From: Pedobacter ureilyticus
GTDB lineage: Bacteria > Bacteroidota > Bacteroidia > Sphingobacteriales > Sphingobacteriaceae
Direction of reading: 5' to 3'
Assembly: GCF_005925345.1 (NCBI RefSeq)
Contig: NZ_SSHJ01000006.1
Location: forward strand, 124,001 to 188,000
Length of the DNA: 64,000 nucleotides
A program made the translations under genes and the position numbers. Positions 46,141 to 55,307 of the stretch are shown here, in pieces; position 1 is the stretch's first letter, and each line of letters opens with the position of its first letter. The notes beneath the pieces are model-generated. The model did no database searches, was not told the DNA's origin, and saw nothing but the letters and a program-made list of their open reading frames with translations.

Positions 46141-47151
46141 CTATTGTTCTTCTAACTGATCTCCAGTTACTTCCTCTCTAATACGAGTTTCAATTTCTTC
46201 TGCCAATTCGGGGTTGTCTAGCAATAGCTGTTTAACGGCGTCTCTACCTTGTCCTAGTTTGGTGTCGCCGTAAGAGAACCAAGAGCCCGCTTTTTTAACG
46301 ATACCAAAGTCAACACCTAGATCTATAATTTCTCCCACTTTAGAAATTCCTTCGCCAAACATAATGTCAAATTCTGCTAAACGGAAAGGAGGGGCAACTT
46401 TGTTTTTTACAATTTTTACTTTAACGCGGTTACCAGAAACCTCATCAGAATCTTTAATTTGAGAAGTTCTACGGATATCTAAACGTACCGAAGCATAAAA
46501 CTTAAGCGCATTACCACCTGTGGTAGTTTCCGGGTTGCCGAACATTACTCCAATTTTTTCACGTAACTGGTTGATGAAAATACAGCAACAACCAGTTTTA
46601 GCAATAGTACCCGTTAATTTACGTAAAGCCTGGCTCATTAAACGGGCTTGTAAACCCATTCTGCTATCGCCCATTTCGCCTTCAATTTCTGCTTTAGGCA
46701 CCAAAGCCGCAACAGAGTCAATTACAATTACGTCTATAGCTCCCGAACGGATCAAGTTATCTGCAATTTCCAAGGCTTGCTCACCGTTGTCGGGTTGAGA
46801 AATTAGAAGGTTATCGGTATCTACTCCTAATTTCTTAGCATAAAACTTATCGAAAGCATGTTCTGCATCAATAATTGCAGCAATACCGCCTTTTCTCTGT
46901 GCTTCGGCAATAATGTGCGTTGCCAAAGTAGTTTTACCAGAAGATTCGGGGCCGTAAATTTCAATTACACGTCCTTTTGGTACGCCGCCTACGCCTAAAG
47001 CAATATCTAAACTAATAGAGCCTGTAGAAATTACATCCATTTTTTCTACGGCTTGGTCGCCAAGTTTCATGATAGAACCTTTGCCGTAAGATTTTTCAAG
47101 TTTATCTAAAGTAAGCTGTAACGCTTTTAATTTTTCTGTATTCGGGTTCAT
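46141..47151 (-). CDS. recA: Recombinase RecA
   Basis: The central homologous-recombination ATPase and SOS co-protease. The 336-aa protein is full length and typical: [13 protein letters not shown] at the front, Walker A GPESSGKT (67-74), IDAEHAFD, the Walker [16 protein letters not shown], loop L1/L2 ([36 protein letters not shown]), and the acidic C-terminus. One unusual local feature is the CCC run in [12 protein letters not shown], seen in some Bacteroidota. Likely monocistronic, with a candidate promoter at 47228-47259. Confidence 0.97.
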   Translation of the reverse strand: MNPNTEKLKALQLTLDKLEKSYGKGSIMKLGDQAVEKMDVISTGSISLDIALGVGGVPKGRVIEIYGPESSGKTTLATHIIAEAQRKGGIAAIIDAEHAFDKFYAKKLGVDTDNLLISQPDNGEQALEIADNLIRSGAIDVIVIDSVAALVPKAEIEGEMGDSRMGLQARLMSQALRKLTGTIAKTGCCCIFINQLREKIGVMFGNPETTTGGNALKFYASVRLDIRRTSQIKDSDEVSGNRVKVKIVKNKVAPPFRLAEFDIMFGEGISKVGEIIDLGVDFGIVKKAGSWFSYGDTKLGQGRDAVKQLLLDNPELAEEIETRIREEVTGDQLEEQ

Positions 47152-47227
47152 GTCTTTTAAATTCTGATGATAAATATAATAATATGTTTCGGCAATTATC
47201 TAAATGATGTTTGACTAATAATTTTAG

Positions 47228-47259
47228 CAAACATATTGAAATGTTTTTGCTTTTTGCAA
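47228..47259 (-). promoter_or_regulatory. Candidate recA promoter
   Basis: On the minus strand TTG (47259-47257), 21-nt spacer, then TATGTTTG (47235-47228), fitting the Bacteroidota consensus and leaving a leader of about 70 nt. I saw no LexA-box-like palindrome in this leader. Confidence 0.5.
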
Positions 47260-47271
47260 GTATTTTTAGAA

Positions 47272-47946
47272 TTAATTTTTATTTATTGGTATTTTGCTCA
47301 CATTTTTAGCTTTTTGTTGTCGCTCATAATATTGACAAAAATAGGTTAGCTCACATTTATCGCATTTTGGACTACGAGCCACGCAAATATATCTACCATG
47401 CAAAATTAACCAATGGTGTGCAACGGCAATAGCGTGTTCTGGTAAGTTTTTAACCAAATCCTTTTCAACCGCCAATGGTGTTTTTCCTTTGGTTAAGCCC
47501 AAGCGGTTGGCTACTCTAAATACATGTGTATCTACCGCCATTGCCGGAGCATCGTAAACTACCGAAGCAATTACGTTGGCGGTTTTGCGGCCTACACCTG
47601 GCATTTTTTGTAGTAAATTTACATCAGAAGGTACTTCGTTGTTAAAATCGTTAAGCAACATATTGGCCATTCCTACCAAATGTTTGGCCTTGTTGTTAGG
47701 GTAACTTACACTTCTGATGTAGTCGAACACAATATCTGGTGTGGTTTCTGAAAGGGCTTTTGCATTAGGGAAACGTTCAAAAAGTGCTGGTGTTACCTGG
47801 TTAATACGCTTGTCGGTGCATTGCGCCGATAAAATTACAGCAACCAATAATTGATAGGGATTGTTATAGTGCAGCTCTGTTTCGGCATGTGGTTGTTTAG
47901 TAGAAAAATACTCTACAAAATGCTGGTAACGTTCTTTTTTTAGCAT
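47272..47946 (-). CDS. nth: Endonuclease III (DNA glycosylase/AP lyase)
   Basis: It excises oxidised pyrimidines and nicks the AP site in base excision repair. The 224-aa protein has the helix-hairpin-helix LQKMPGVGRKTANVIASV carrying the catalytic Lys, the catalytic Asp in AVDTHVFRVANRLGL, and the C-terminal [4Fe-4S] cysteines CVARSPKC-DKC-ELTYFC (C-x6-C-x2-C-x5-C). ATG at 47946 is used; a TTG two codons upstream is possible. It is upstream of recA on the same strand but 120 nt away with recA's own promoter between. Confidence 0.96.
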   Translation of the reverse strand: MLKKERYQHFVEYFSTKQPHAETELHYNNPYQLLVAVILSAQCTDKRINQVTPALFERFPNAKALSETTPDIVFDYIRSVSYPNNKAKHLVGMANMLLNDFNNEVPSDVNLLQKMPGVGRKTANVIASVVYDAPAMAVDTHVFRVANRLGLTKGKTPLAVEKDLVKNLPEHAIAVAHHWLILHGRYICVARSPKCDKCELTYFCQYYERQQKAKNVSKIPINKN

Positions 47947-48059
47947 TGCCAAATTTACGATTTTAGATTTACGAATTACGATTTTGGAAAATGTTTGCCA
48001 GTAATGCTTGGCAATTGCTGTCCCGCTTTACGTTGCAATCTTTTTGTTATTCCGACAAT

Positions 48060-48138
48060 CGTCATTTCGAACGCATGTGAGAAATCTACTTCTAAACTAC
48101 TTTAAACTAACAGATCCTTCACTAACGTTCAGGATGAC
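48060..48138. repeat. GTCAT hairpin repeat, copy E
   Basis: Left arm CGTCATTTCGAACG...GTGAGAAATCT, right arm AGATCCTTCACTAACGTTC-AGGATGAC. It is shorter and more diverged than the copies at 7 kb but has the same arm logic and loop. Confidence 0.7.
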
Positions 48139-48342
48139 AGCCATAAAAACAAAAAGTATTTCACTGCAATCGGGTTTATAGAACTTAAACCTGTGCACAA
48201 CACGTGCATTTTAAACCCGACATAAGCGAACACGTAGGGGCAAACCTATGTGTTTGCCCCGTAGTAAAGCGTTTGGCGGGACTGAAGTTTAATAGCAGCA
48301 ATGCACTTGCTTTTCAGATAATAAAATAGAATCCAAAAAACA

Positions 48343-48350
48343 TACCTTTG
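48343..48350 (+). promoter_or_regulatory. TAnnTTTG box before mtgA
   Basis: TACCTTTG followed by CATA and the ATG at 48355; a near-leaderless promoter arrangement like that of lptG. Confidence 0.55.
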
Positions 48351-48354
48351 CATA

Positions 48355-49080
48355 ATGGCCCGCAAATTAAAGAAAACCGCAGCTAAACAATCTTTATTTA
48401 AGCGTATTACAATTGCTGTAGGCAAAGTAATGCTTTGGTTTTTGATGTTCTCTGTAATTTGGGTATTCGCATATCGTTTCATTAATCCGCCAATTACCTT
48501 TTTAATGGTGCAGCGTAATTGGGAACGTAAAGCCGATGGCAAGCCAGCAAAAATTAAAAAAGAATGGGTTAAGTTTGAAGAAATTTCTGACAACATGAAA
48601 CGGGCGGCGGTATCGGCAGAAGACCAACTTTTTCTGAAACACATGGGCTTTGATATCAAGGCCATTGAGAAAGCTTATGAGAGTAATCTTAAAAAGAAGA
48701 AGAAAAAGGTAATTGGCGGTAGTACCATTTCGCAACAAACGGCTAAAAATGTGTTTTTATGGCCTGGCCGTTCTTACGTTAGAAAGGGTTTTGAAGCTTA
48801 TTTTACTTTGTTAATAGAACTATTGTGGAGTAAAGAACGTATTTTAGAAGTGTACCTAAATGTAATTGAGATGGGCGATGGCATTTATGGAGCAGAAGCT
48901 GCCTCGCAATATTATTACGGCCATTCTTGTAGAAAAATGAAGCGATCTGAAGCTGCGTTAATTGCGGCTTGCTTTCCTAATCCGCTAAGGTGGAACCCCA
49001 ATAAAGCCACACGCTACATTAAACATAGGCAATACCTTATTATGCGAAATATGAAAAGGCTGGGGCCGTTGGATTTCTAG
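48355..49080 (+). CDS. mtgA: Monofunctional biosynthetic peptidoglycan transglycosylase
   Basis: A 241-aa inner-membrane GT51 enzyme that polymerises lipid II glycan strands. One N-terminal anchor (VGKVMLWFLMFSVIWVFAY, about 23-41) is followed by the GT51 domain: SAEDQLFLKHMGFD with the catalytic Glu, GGSTISQQTAKNVFLWPGRS, the second catalytic segment KERILEVYLNVIEMGDGIYG, and SEAALIAACFPNPLRWNP. There is no transpeptidase domain. Stand-alone gene. Confidence 0.95.
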   Translation: MARKLKKTAAKQSLFKRITIAVGKVMLWFLMFSVIWVFAYRFINPPITFLMVQRNWERKADGKPAKIKKEWVKFEEISDNMKRAAVSAEDQLFLKHMGFDIKAIEKAYESNLKKKKKKVIGGSTISQQTAKNVFLWPGRSYVRKGFEAYFTLLIELLWSKERILEVYLNVIEMGDGIYGAEAASQYYYGHSCRKMKRSEAALIAACFPNPLRWNPNKATRYIKHRQYLIMRNMKRLGPLDF

Positions 49081-49381
49081 ATTTCTAAAACTACAACTTG
49101 TGGCGTTTATTCTTCGTGCTGCTATTTAGTTAGATGAGATTTAATGGAAATACTCTTTCATGCATTACGCTGCCATGTTTGCGCTGCTTATTTTTTCAAT
49201 TTCACAATGAGGTATTCTAACAGGTTGTACAAGATACAACTATAAGGAGTTTGAAATATCTTTCAATGCTGTTTTGTATCTGTTTTTGTTTCTATTTTGG
49301 TGGTAGGTTGTTCTGCATTTTTTTGATTTGAAGCGACCAAACCATTTTTAACTAGTTAAAAAAACATAATTTCTATCTATC
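49081..49381. other. mtgA-aqpZ intergenic region
   Basis: About 300 nt, AT-rich, no gene, hairpin or clear promoter box recognised. Confidence 0.4.
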
Positions 49382-50071
49382 ATGAAAAAGTATCTAGCAG
49401 AGTTTACCGGAACATTTTGGCTTGTATTGGGCGGCTGTGGCAGTGCGGTATTAGCAGCTGGTTTTCCGGGGGTTGGCATTGGCTTATTAGGAGTTGCTTT
49501 AGCATTTGGTTTAACTGTTTTAACCATAGCCTATTCTTTTGGACATATTTCGGGAGCACATCTTAATCCGGCGGTAACCTTTGGTTTGTGGGCCGGTGGC
49601 AGAATAAGTGCAAAAGATATAGCTCCCTACGTAATTTCGCAAATAGCTGGAGCCACTTTGGCGGCAACAGTGCTCTATTTTATTGTAACGGGTAACGGTA
49701 GTCAAATTGGAGATTTTGCCGCAAACGGTTTTGCGGAACATTCGCCTGGTAAATACAGTATGGGGGCGGCCATAATTACCGAGTTGGTAATGACTTTAAT
49801 GTTTTTGCTCGTAATTTTGGGTGCAACTAGTGAAAAAGCGCCTAAGGGTTTTGCCGGAATAGCGATTGGCTTGGCATTAACCTTAATTCATTTAATTAGC
49901 ATTCCGGTAACTAACACTTCGGTAAACCCAGCCAGAAGCATTAGCCAGGCATTGTTTGTTGGCGATTGGGCTTTAGCACAACTATGGTTGTTTATTGTTG
50001 TGCCTATAGTGGGCGCTATTTTGGCAGGGTTAATTTACCGGTATTTCAATTCCGAAGAAAAAAATTTTTAA
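49382..50071 (+). CDS. aqpZ: Aquaporin Z-type water channel
   Basis: A 229-aa MIP-family channel with six membrane helices. The two pore half-helices carry NPA motifs, [12 protein letters not shown] and [15 protein letters not shown]. The Arg after the second NPA belongs to the selectivity filter; the first-half [12 protein letters not shown] and narrow-filter wording ([28 protein letters not shown]) match AqpZ, a water-selective channel, more than glycerol facilitators. Inner membrane. A hairpin follows at 50089-50119. Confidence 0.95.
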   Translation: MKKYLAEFTGTFWLVLGGCGSAVLAAGFPGVGIGLLGVALAFGLTVLTIAYSFGHISGAHLNPAVTFGLWAGGRISAKDIAPYVISQIAGATLAATVLYFIVTGNGSQIGDFAANGFAEHSPGKYSMGAAIITELVMTLMFLLVILGATSEKAPKGFAGIAIGLALTLIHLISIPVTNTSVNPARSISQALFVGDWALAQLWLFIVVPIVGAILAGLIYRYFNSEEKNF

Positions 50072-50088
50072 ATAATGGTTTAGTACAA

Positions 50089-50119
50089 GACTTACGAAGT
50101 TTTAAAAACTTCGTAAGTC
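50089..50119. terminator. Terminator between aqpZ and the AsmA-like gene
   Basis: A near-perfect palindrome: GACTTACGAAGTTTT (50089-50103) and AAAACTTCGTAAGTC (50105-50119). It lies between convergent genes and can act for both, although no long T-run follows. Confidence 0.7.
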
Positions 50120-50134
50120 GCTAGACTATTCGGT

Positions 50135-52570
50135 TTATTCCCTGTCCTTCTTCTTGTTCCATCTAATTTTAATCTCGCCATCCTCATCTACTGCCTTTAA
50201 GTGTAGTACAATTCCTTTCATTCTGGCCAACTCCCGTTCTTCTTTATCTATAATATCGGCACTTTTTTTAGGATCTCTCAGTGGAATATCCAAAGCGATA
50301 TTGGTACCACTATTGAAACCGTAAACGCCTTTTACATCAAAGTTAAGTGCTGTAGAATTTACCTTCATCGGACTGATATCGACCTTATCGCCGCGTAAAG
50401 TGAGCAAGCCGTTGAGTTGCTCTAATTGTACATTAGATAAATTCCGACTTCTGAAAACGAACTTTCCTATTTTCTCTAAGGGTTCAAAACCAACCAGAGC
50501 AGCTTTATCTAGCGTAAAACTAACCCTGCCAAACATGGATTTTGGGACCATATTGCCTTTAGATGTGATATTGCCAGAGGCATTTACCTTTGCCGAAAGA
50601 AATCCTTTTAGGTTTTTACTGGTAACTGATTGCTGCCCGAAATTTTGAAAGGCGTAGAAGAATTCTGAAACGCTAACCTTTGCAATATTTGCATTCATCT
50701 GCATTTTGTTGATTGTACCCATTTGCTCTACCCTGCCGCTAAAAGTGACGTGGCCACCAGCGTGTTGTACTTTAATTTTGTTAAAATAAATGCCATTGCC
50801 AATTAAAGAAACATTTGCATCCAAATTTTTAGCCACAAACTTATCATAAACAGCTTTTTTAACATTCAGTTGTAAATGAACTTTTGAGGCTTCTAACGCT
50901 GCGCTTAACTGTTTAGAAGCTTCCTTAATTGCATTTTTACTTGAGGTTGCTTTGCGCTTTGTTTGTCTAGGGCTTAAAAAAGGTATAAACTCGCTTAGGT
51001 TTAAGTTAGGGCTGCTTAAGTTTACTTTGGCCTCTATTTTTTGCGGATCGGTGTAATAGAAGTTCAGGAAGTTTGCTATGGTACAATTCATATTAAATAT
51101 GCTTTTTCCTAATTGAAGCCTACTATTGGTAATATTGAGGTCTTTTTGGTTGAAATGCAGATCTAACGAGCTGTTTGTTAATTTGAGGTTTCGAGGAAGA
51201 TAAGTAATGTCAGCATTTTGAATGGTTACTTTTCCGTAAACTACAGGTTTGGTAAATAGAAAATTATCAATATCTGCCTTGCAAAATAACCTCAAATCGG
51301 CTGTTCCCTTACCAAATCTAAACGTTTCATCGTTAAATGAGCCGTTTAGTTGTTGCAAATCGAATTTAGACGTTACCAAGCCCTGAGCAAAAGGCTTTTC
51401 TAGGTTAGCTACCGTAAATGTGTCGATTTTTATGGGGGCATTGTAGTAGTTTGCTTTCAATCCATAAAACCTAATGATAGAATTGGAATCGCCAATGGGT
51501 ATACTAGTGGTATCTTGGTTAGAGAAATAACCCGTAAAGGAACAGTCTGTTAATTCTCCAGATGGAATGGAAATGTTATTGTGCTGTACTGTCATCTTCA
51601 CGTTGATGAGCGGGTCGGTAGTGTTTTTTTCGCCGTTATCTATAATACTAGCGGTAACGTTCATGGGTTTTTCGATACCAAATTTGAAAAGCTTTGCGGA
51701 GATGTTTGGCGCCAATAGTTGCGCAACGTTACGATACAATATCTCATCTGCTTTGATAGCGATAGAAAAAGCAGATTGGTTTTTGGCTATGTTGATATTG
51801 GCACCAATACTGAAAGTGTCTTCGCCTATTTTAATTGGTTTCTGATCTATCACAATCACTTCCGCTTCGCCATCATAATGAGCTGTCATGCGGCCAACAA
51901 TAGTTTTGTTTTTCAAAAAGCTGCCCTTTTTAGTGTTAAAGGCAAAGCTTCTAATTTGGGTTTTAAGTTTAAAGCTTCCATCCCATCTACCAAATGGATA
52001 ATTGATTTTTCCTTTTAATTCATCTACATAAAAACTAAAAAGTTTAAAGCGCTTTTGATTGTCAATTACTAAATCAACCTTGTTGAGGTCGATAATTCTT
52101 ATCTGCAAGTCGCTTGAGCTATCATCGTTTTCGGCAGCCTTTTTTTCGTTTTTGGTGCGAAACATACTGGTGTTGGTGTAGCCGTTAGAATCAGTATATA
52201 GATAAATATTAGCGTTGTTGATGGCTACTTTGCGGATATTGATGGTGCCGATAAGTAAAGAAAGTGCATTTAAAGACACATCGATATCTTTTGCCTTAAG
52301 CAACTCTTTTTTGTGTTTGCTCCACAAACTATCTCTTAGCGATACATTTTTTAAGGAAACCGATATGCCTGGAAAACCTTTTAACAAAATAGTTTCCATG
52401 TGCGAAACGTTTACTGTTCCGTTTATTTGGGTATTTACCTGATTAAGGATTTTGGCTAAGATGGCTTTGTTGTTTTTGCTGATGTAATAGGCTGCTGCTG
52501 CCCAAGCTAAGATTAGCAATATCATTAACACGCCAATAATTTTTAATGATATTTTGAGCCAACGTTTCAT
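50135..52570 (-). CDS. AsmA-like protein
   Basis: An 811-aa inner-membrane-anchored periplasmic protein. The N-terminal anchor (KISLKIIGVLMILLILAWAAAAYYI) is followed by the AsmA entry (NNKAILAKILNQVNTQINGTVNVSHMETILLKGFPGISVSLKNVSL), and the C-terminal AsmA_2-like repeats include SAKVNASGNITSKGNMVPKSMFG and LNFDVKGVYGFNSGTNIALDIPL. The family, related to TamB and YhdP, is implicated in lipid transport to the outer membrane. Alone on its strand. Confidence 0.88.
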   Translation of the reverse strand: MKRWLKISLKIIGVLMILLILAWAAAAYYISKNNKAILAKILNQVNTQINGTVNVSHMETILLKGFPGISVSLKNVSLRDSLWSKHKKELLKAKDIDVSLNALSLLIGTINIRKVAINNANIYLYTDSNGYTNTSMFRTKNEKKAAENDDSSSDLQIRIIDLNKVDLVIDNQKRFKLFSFYVDELKGKINYPFGRWDGSFKLKTQIRSFAFNTKKGSFLKNKTIVGRMTAHYDGEAEVIVIDQKPIKIGEDTFSIGANINIAKNQSAFSIAIKADEILYRNVAQLLAPNISAKLFKFGIEKPMNVTASIIDNGEKNTTDPLINVKMTVQHNNISIPSGELTDCSFTGYFSNQDTTSIPIGDSNSIIRFYGLKANYYNAPIKIDTFTVANLEKPFAQGLVTSKFDLQQLNGSFNDETFRFGKGTADLRLFCKADIDNFLFTKPVVYGKVTIQNADITYLPRNLKLTNSSLDLHFNQKDLNITNSRLQLGKSIFNMNCTIANFLNFYYTDPQKIEAKVNLSSPNLNLSEFIPFLSPRQTKRKATSSKNAIKEASKQLSAALEASKVHLQLNVKKAVYDKFVAKNLDANVSLIGNGIYFNKIKVQHAGGHVTFSGRVEQMGTINKMQMNANIAKVSVSEFFYAFQNFGQQSVTSKNLKGFLSAKVNASGNITSKGNMVPKSMFGRVSFTLDKAALVGFEPLEKIGKFVFRSRNLSNVQLEQLNGLLTLRGDKVDISPMKVNSTALNFDVKGVYGFNSGTNIALDIPLRDPKKSADIIDKEERELARMKGIVLHLKAVDEDGEIKIRWNKKKDRE

Positions 52571-53167
52571 AAATGGATTTGTTAGTTAAGATAACAAATA
52601 ATTATGTAGGTTGTTTTTTTAGTAGCAAGAAGTAGCTACTTCAGTAATTTCTATAGTGTGGACACAAATATTTGGATTTGTTAACAGCCGAAGGGCATCA
52701 AACTTTTGAAGCATCAAAAGTATGCAAAAATGCTTGTCAATCCCAAATGTGCCTTTTCACGTCCCTTGGCTCATCAAAAAGACTGTGGCACTTCGTTTAA
52801 TCAGTTTTTCTGTTCTTTTTTATTTGTCTGATTGAGCCCTTCGGGGTTTGTTCGTTAGTAATAAATGAAAGCATCTACAAACTTGAGCACAAAACCACTG
52901 CGTTTAAGGTTTGGAAGAGCTATTTATTCTATTGTACTCCAGTTTTTTTGATTGGTCTGGCACTGGGAATTGATGGTCGTTCTTGGTAAAATACAGCAAT
53001 TTATGAACAGAGCCGGGCAAATTGCATAAAAGCAATGAGCAAAAAGGTGTGTCCAAACGATAGCAGTAAATTCGAGACAGGGGAGACTGCAATGCCCGGA
53101 ATTTACTGTGAACACATTTAAAAAAAAAGATTAGGCTAAGCAAATAACCCACTAGAACAATCAACAA
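52571..53167. other. Gene-free stretch with hairpin
   Basis: About 600 nt. A hairpin ACTTTTGA/TCAAAAGT lies at 52702-52709 and 52714-52721. TGGACACA-like words occur near both sides (52657-52667; complement at 53047-53058), but there is no transposase frame. Short minus-strand frames at 52904-53167 are not convincing. Confidence 0.45.
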
Positions 53168-53653
53168 CTAGCTGTTGAGCTGCTCGGCGAATACGTTTTT
53201 ATGCCAACTGTCTTGTAACTGCACCTCCCATTTCTGTTCAAATTCTTCTAGGGTTTGTACTAAATTGTTAAAGACTACCGTTTCTAAGCCAATTTTTTTG
53301 ATGCTAATTAGAGTCTCAAAATCTTCTTTGGTTACCACATGAACTTCGTCTTCTATTTTATAGGCCATATTAAACCGGTCGAAAAGATCCAAGCCGTACT
53401 TGCTTTCAATTTCCTTAATTACTCTTACCGAGGAATCTATAGAGCAACCTGTAGCGCTAGCCACTTCCTGATCTACTGTTAACACGATAAAATAGTTGTG
53501 GAAAATCTCGGACTTAGCTTTTAACTGCTTTCCATGGGCAGTCCACTGTTCAATAAAACGGTCTAAAATCTCGCGTATTTCTGTCGCTTCTTGATCAGTA
53601 AATTTTCGATTGCTTTGGTAAATCCAAACTTTAGATTGTGGAGAAAAAATCAT
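53168..53653 (-). CDS. Conserved hypothetical protein, 161 aa
   Basis: A soluble alpha/beta protein with no signal peptide: MIFSPQSKVWIYQSNRKFTD at the start and a middle that reads FIVLTVDQEVASATGCSIDS then SVRVIKEIESKYGLDLFDRF. Homologues in Bacteroidota are often labelled 'ABC transporter ATPase', but no Walker A or B motif is visible here, so I would not use that name. The ATG at 53653 is chosen over a TTG at 53668. It is divergent from the next gene with a 50-nt spacer. Function unknown. Confidence 0.8.
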   Translation of the reverse strand: MIFSPQSKVWIYQSNRKFTDQEATEIREILDRFIEQWTAHGKQLKAKSEIFHNYFIVLTVDQEVASATGCSIDSSVRVIKEIESKYGLDLFDRFNMAYKIEDEVHVVTKEDFETLISIKKIGLETVVFNNLVQTLEEFEQKWEVQLQDSWHKNVFAEQLNS

Positions 53654-53703
53654 ATCCCAAAAATACAAAATATTTAACTTACACTTCTTAAACTCTAACT
53701 CTC

Positions 53704-54186
53704 ATGCAAAAGTTTACATTCGACTTAAAAAACTTAGTTTTCTTTTTGTTTACACTTGCTTTTTTAGTGTTTTCTGGCTTTGTAATTCCTGAGGACAACC
53801 GCGTTTTTATTCAAAATTTACTAAATAAGCACTATGATAAAGATGGACAAAACGAGCCATTAAAGCTTTACGAACTTAAGATTACTAACAATGGTTTTTG
53901 CAGGTATAGGAAGGTTTTTGCCAATGGCAAAGAAGAGTTTTTTGCATTTAATTTGTCGAAATTTAAGTCGATGAATTTTTATGGCAATACTGCTAGTGGC
54001 GAGCTTTGGCTACATACCAAAAACGATGATGTGATTGTGCAGACCCGCAAAGACAAGCAGGGAGATGTAGATAGTATGGCTACTTATTTGGCAGTTCCTT
54101 TAAAGAACATTGATGTAGAGCAGTTGAATGAATTATCTGAACGTTTGCAGGCTTTAACGAAGACAAATTTAGTGGCACATAAATAG
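53704..54186 (+). CDS. Hypothetical exported or membrane-anchored protein, 160 aa
   Basis: An N-terminal hydrophobic segment (LVFFLFTLAFLVFSGFVI) acts as signal peptide or anchor, followed by about 130 soluble residues with beta-strand character (LYELKITNNGFCRYRKVFAN; MNFYGNTASGELWLHTKNDD). No known family recognised. It is divergent from the previous hypothetical gene. Confidence 0.78.
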   Translation: MQKFTFDLKNLVFFLFTLAFLVFSGFVIPEDNRVFIQNLLNKHYDKDGQNEPLKLYELKITNNGFCRYRKVFANGKEEFFAFNLSKFKSMNFYGNTASGELWLHTKNDDVIVQTRKDKQGDVDSMATYLAVPLKNIDVEQLNELSERLQALTKTNLVAHK

Positions 54187-54398
54187 GGTTATTGGTTCAC
54201 CTGTCGAAAAGTTCATTAGGTTGACGCATGATACCCTGTATTCTTGCCGTGATCCCGAATTTATTTCGGAATCTTAATGCGATTGAAAAGCGATTTGCGT
54301 GAATTCGGATGAGAGCTCAGGTTGATAACCTATTACCTCTTTACGATTCCCGCCTACGCGGGAATGACGAGAAACCGACCTATCCCGACTGCCAACTT
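54187..54398. other. Intergenic region with two palindromes
   Basis: Two hairpins: one around CCCGAA/TTCGG at about 54253-54271, and a perfect ATTCCCGC-CTAC-GCGGGAAT at 54346-54365. These may end the convergent transcripts; no T-run is prominent. Confidence 0.6.
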
Positions 54399-55187
54399 CT
54401 ACAAGCCGTTAGCTCTTGCGGTAATCTCAGCGATATCTAAAACTTTAACCTCTTGCTCTTTGTCTTTCAGTTTTACCCCATCGTTAAGCATGGTCATACA
54501 GAAAGGGCAACCAGCCGCTATGAATTGAGGCTTGGTAGCTAAAGCTTCTTCAATACGTTCGATGTTGACATCTTTTTTGCCTTTTTCTGGCTCTTTAAAC
54601 ATTTGGGCACCACCAGCGCCACAGCACAGGCCGTTCGCCTTGCAGCGTTTCATTTCAACCAAATCGGCGTCTAAAACTTCTAAGGCCTTTCTCGGTGCTT
54701 CATAAACACCATTAGCTCTACCTAGATAGCATGGATCGTGATAGGTGATTTTTTTGCCTTTGAAGCTTTCGCCGCCTTCGGCTTTGAGTTTGCCATCGTT
54801 AATTAGGTCTTGTATTAATTGCGTGTGGTGAATTACTTCGTAAGTGCCTCCTAAGCCCGGATATTCATTTTTGATGGTGTTAAAGCAATGCGGACAACCA
54901 GTTACAATTTTTTTGATGTTGTAAGCATTTAGCACTTCGATGTTGGCCATGGCCTGCATTTGGAACAAAAACTCATTGCCAGCCCGTTTTGCAGGGTCGC
55001 CAGTACAACTTTCTTCGGTGCCTAAAACCGCATATTTTAAACCAACGTGATGTAAAATTTTACAGATATTTCTGGTGATCTTTTGCGCTCGTTCGTCGTA
55101 ACTGCCGGCACAGCCTACCCAAAATAATATTTCTGGTTCTTCTCCTGCGGCCATCATTTCGGCCATTGTTGGTACTTTGAATTCCAT
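54399..55187 (-). CDS. (Fe-S)-binding CCG-domain protein (HdrB/GlpC-like)
   Basis: A 262-aa cytoplasmic protein with cysteine-rich CCG domains (heterodisulfide-reductase B / lactate-utilisation type). Motifs: WVGCAGSYD at the front, TGCPHCFNTIKNEYP, HDPCYLGRANGVY, and NGLCCGAGGAQMF with GCPFCMTMLNDG. Such domains bind a non-cubane [4Fe-4S] and handle disulfides or quinone-linked electrons. It is 120 nt downstream of the membrane Fe-S protein on the same strand, so the pair likely forms one electron-transfer complex. Physiological donor and acceptor unknown. Confidence 0.9.
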   Translation of the reverse strand: MEFKVPTMAEMMAAGEEPEILFWVGCAGSYDERAQKITRNICKILHHVGLKYAVLGTEESCTGDPAKRAGNEFLFQMQAMANIEVLNAYNIKKIVTGCPHCFNTIKNEYPGLGGTYEVIHHTQLIQDLINDGKLKAEGGESFKGKKITYHDPCYLGRANGVYEAPRKALEVLDADLVEMKRCKANGLCCGAGGAQMFKEPEKGKKDVNIERIEEALATKPQFIAAGCPFCMTMLNDGVKLKDKEQEVKVLDIAEITARANGL

Positions 55188-55307
55188 TTTTTTTTATCTA
55201 GTAATGAGTATCAAGTATCAAGACTTGAAGTCAAAATCTTCAATCGTTATTTAATCTTTTGGGATCTGGATTTCCCTCCTTTATTCCTTGCTCTTCTATC
55301 CTTGTTC

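Larger units (their letters stand above)
47953..48354. other. nth-mtgA intergenic region with three repeat types
   Basis: No gene seen. In order: GTCAT hairpin copy E (48060-48138), a strong hairpin GGGGCAAAC/GTTTGCCCC (48237-48245, 48252-48260), an AATAGCAGCAAT element (48291-48333), and a TACCTTTG promoter box (48343-48350) 4 nt before the mtgA ATG. Confidence 0.7.

Noticed and set aside
52571..53167. Possible degraded insertion sequence between TGGACACA-like ends, with short minus-strand frames
   Set aside because: The shared end is only 8 bp, no transposase-like frame or target duplication was visible, and the frames have no recognisable motif.
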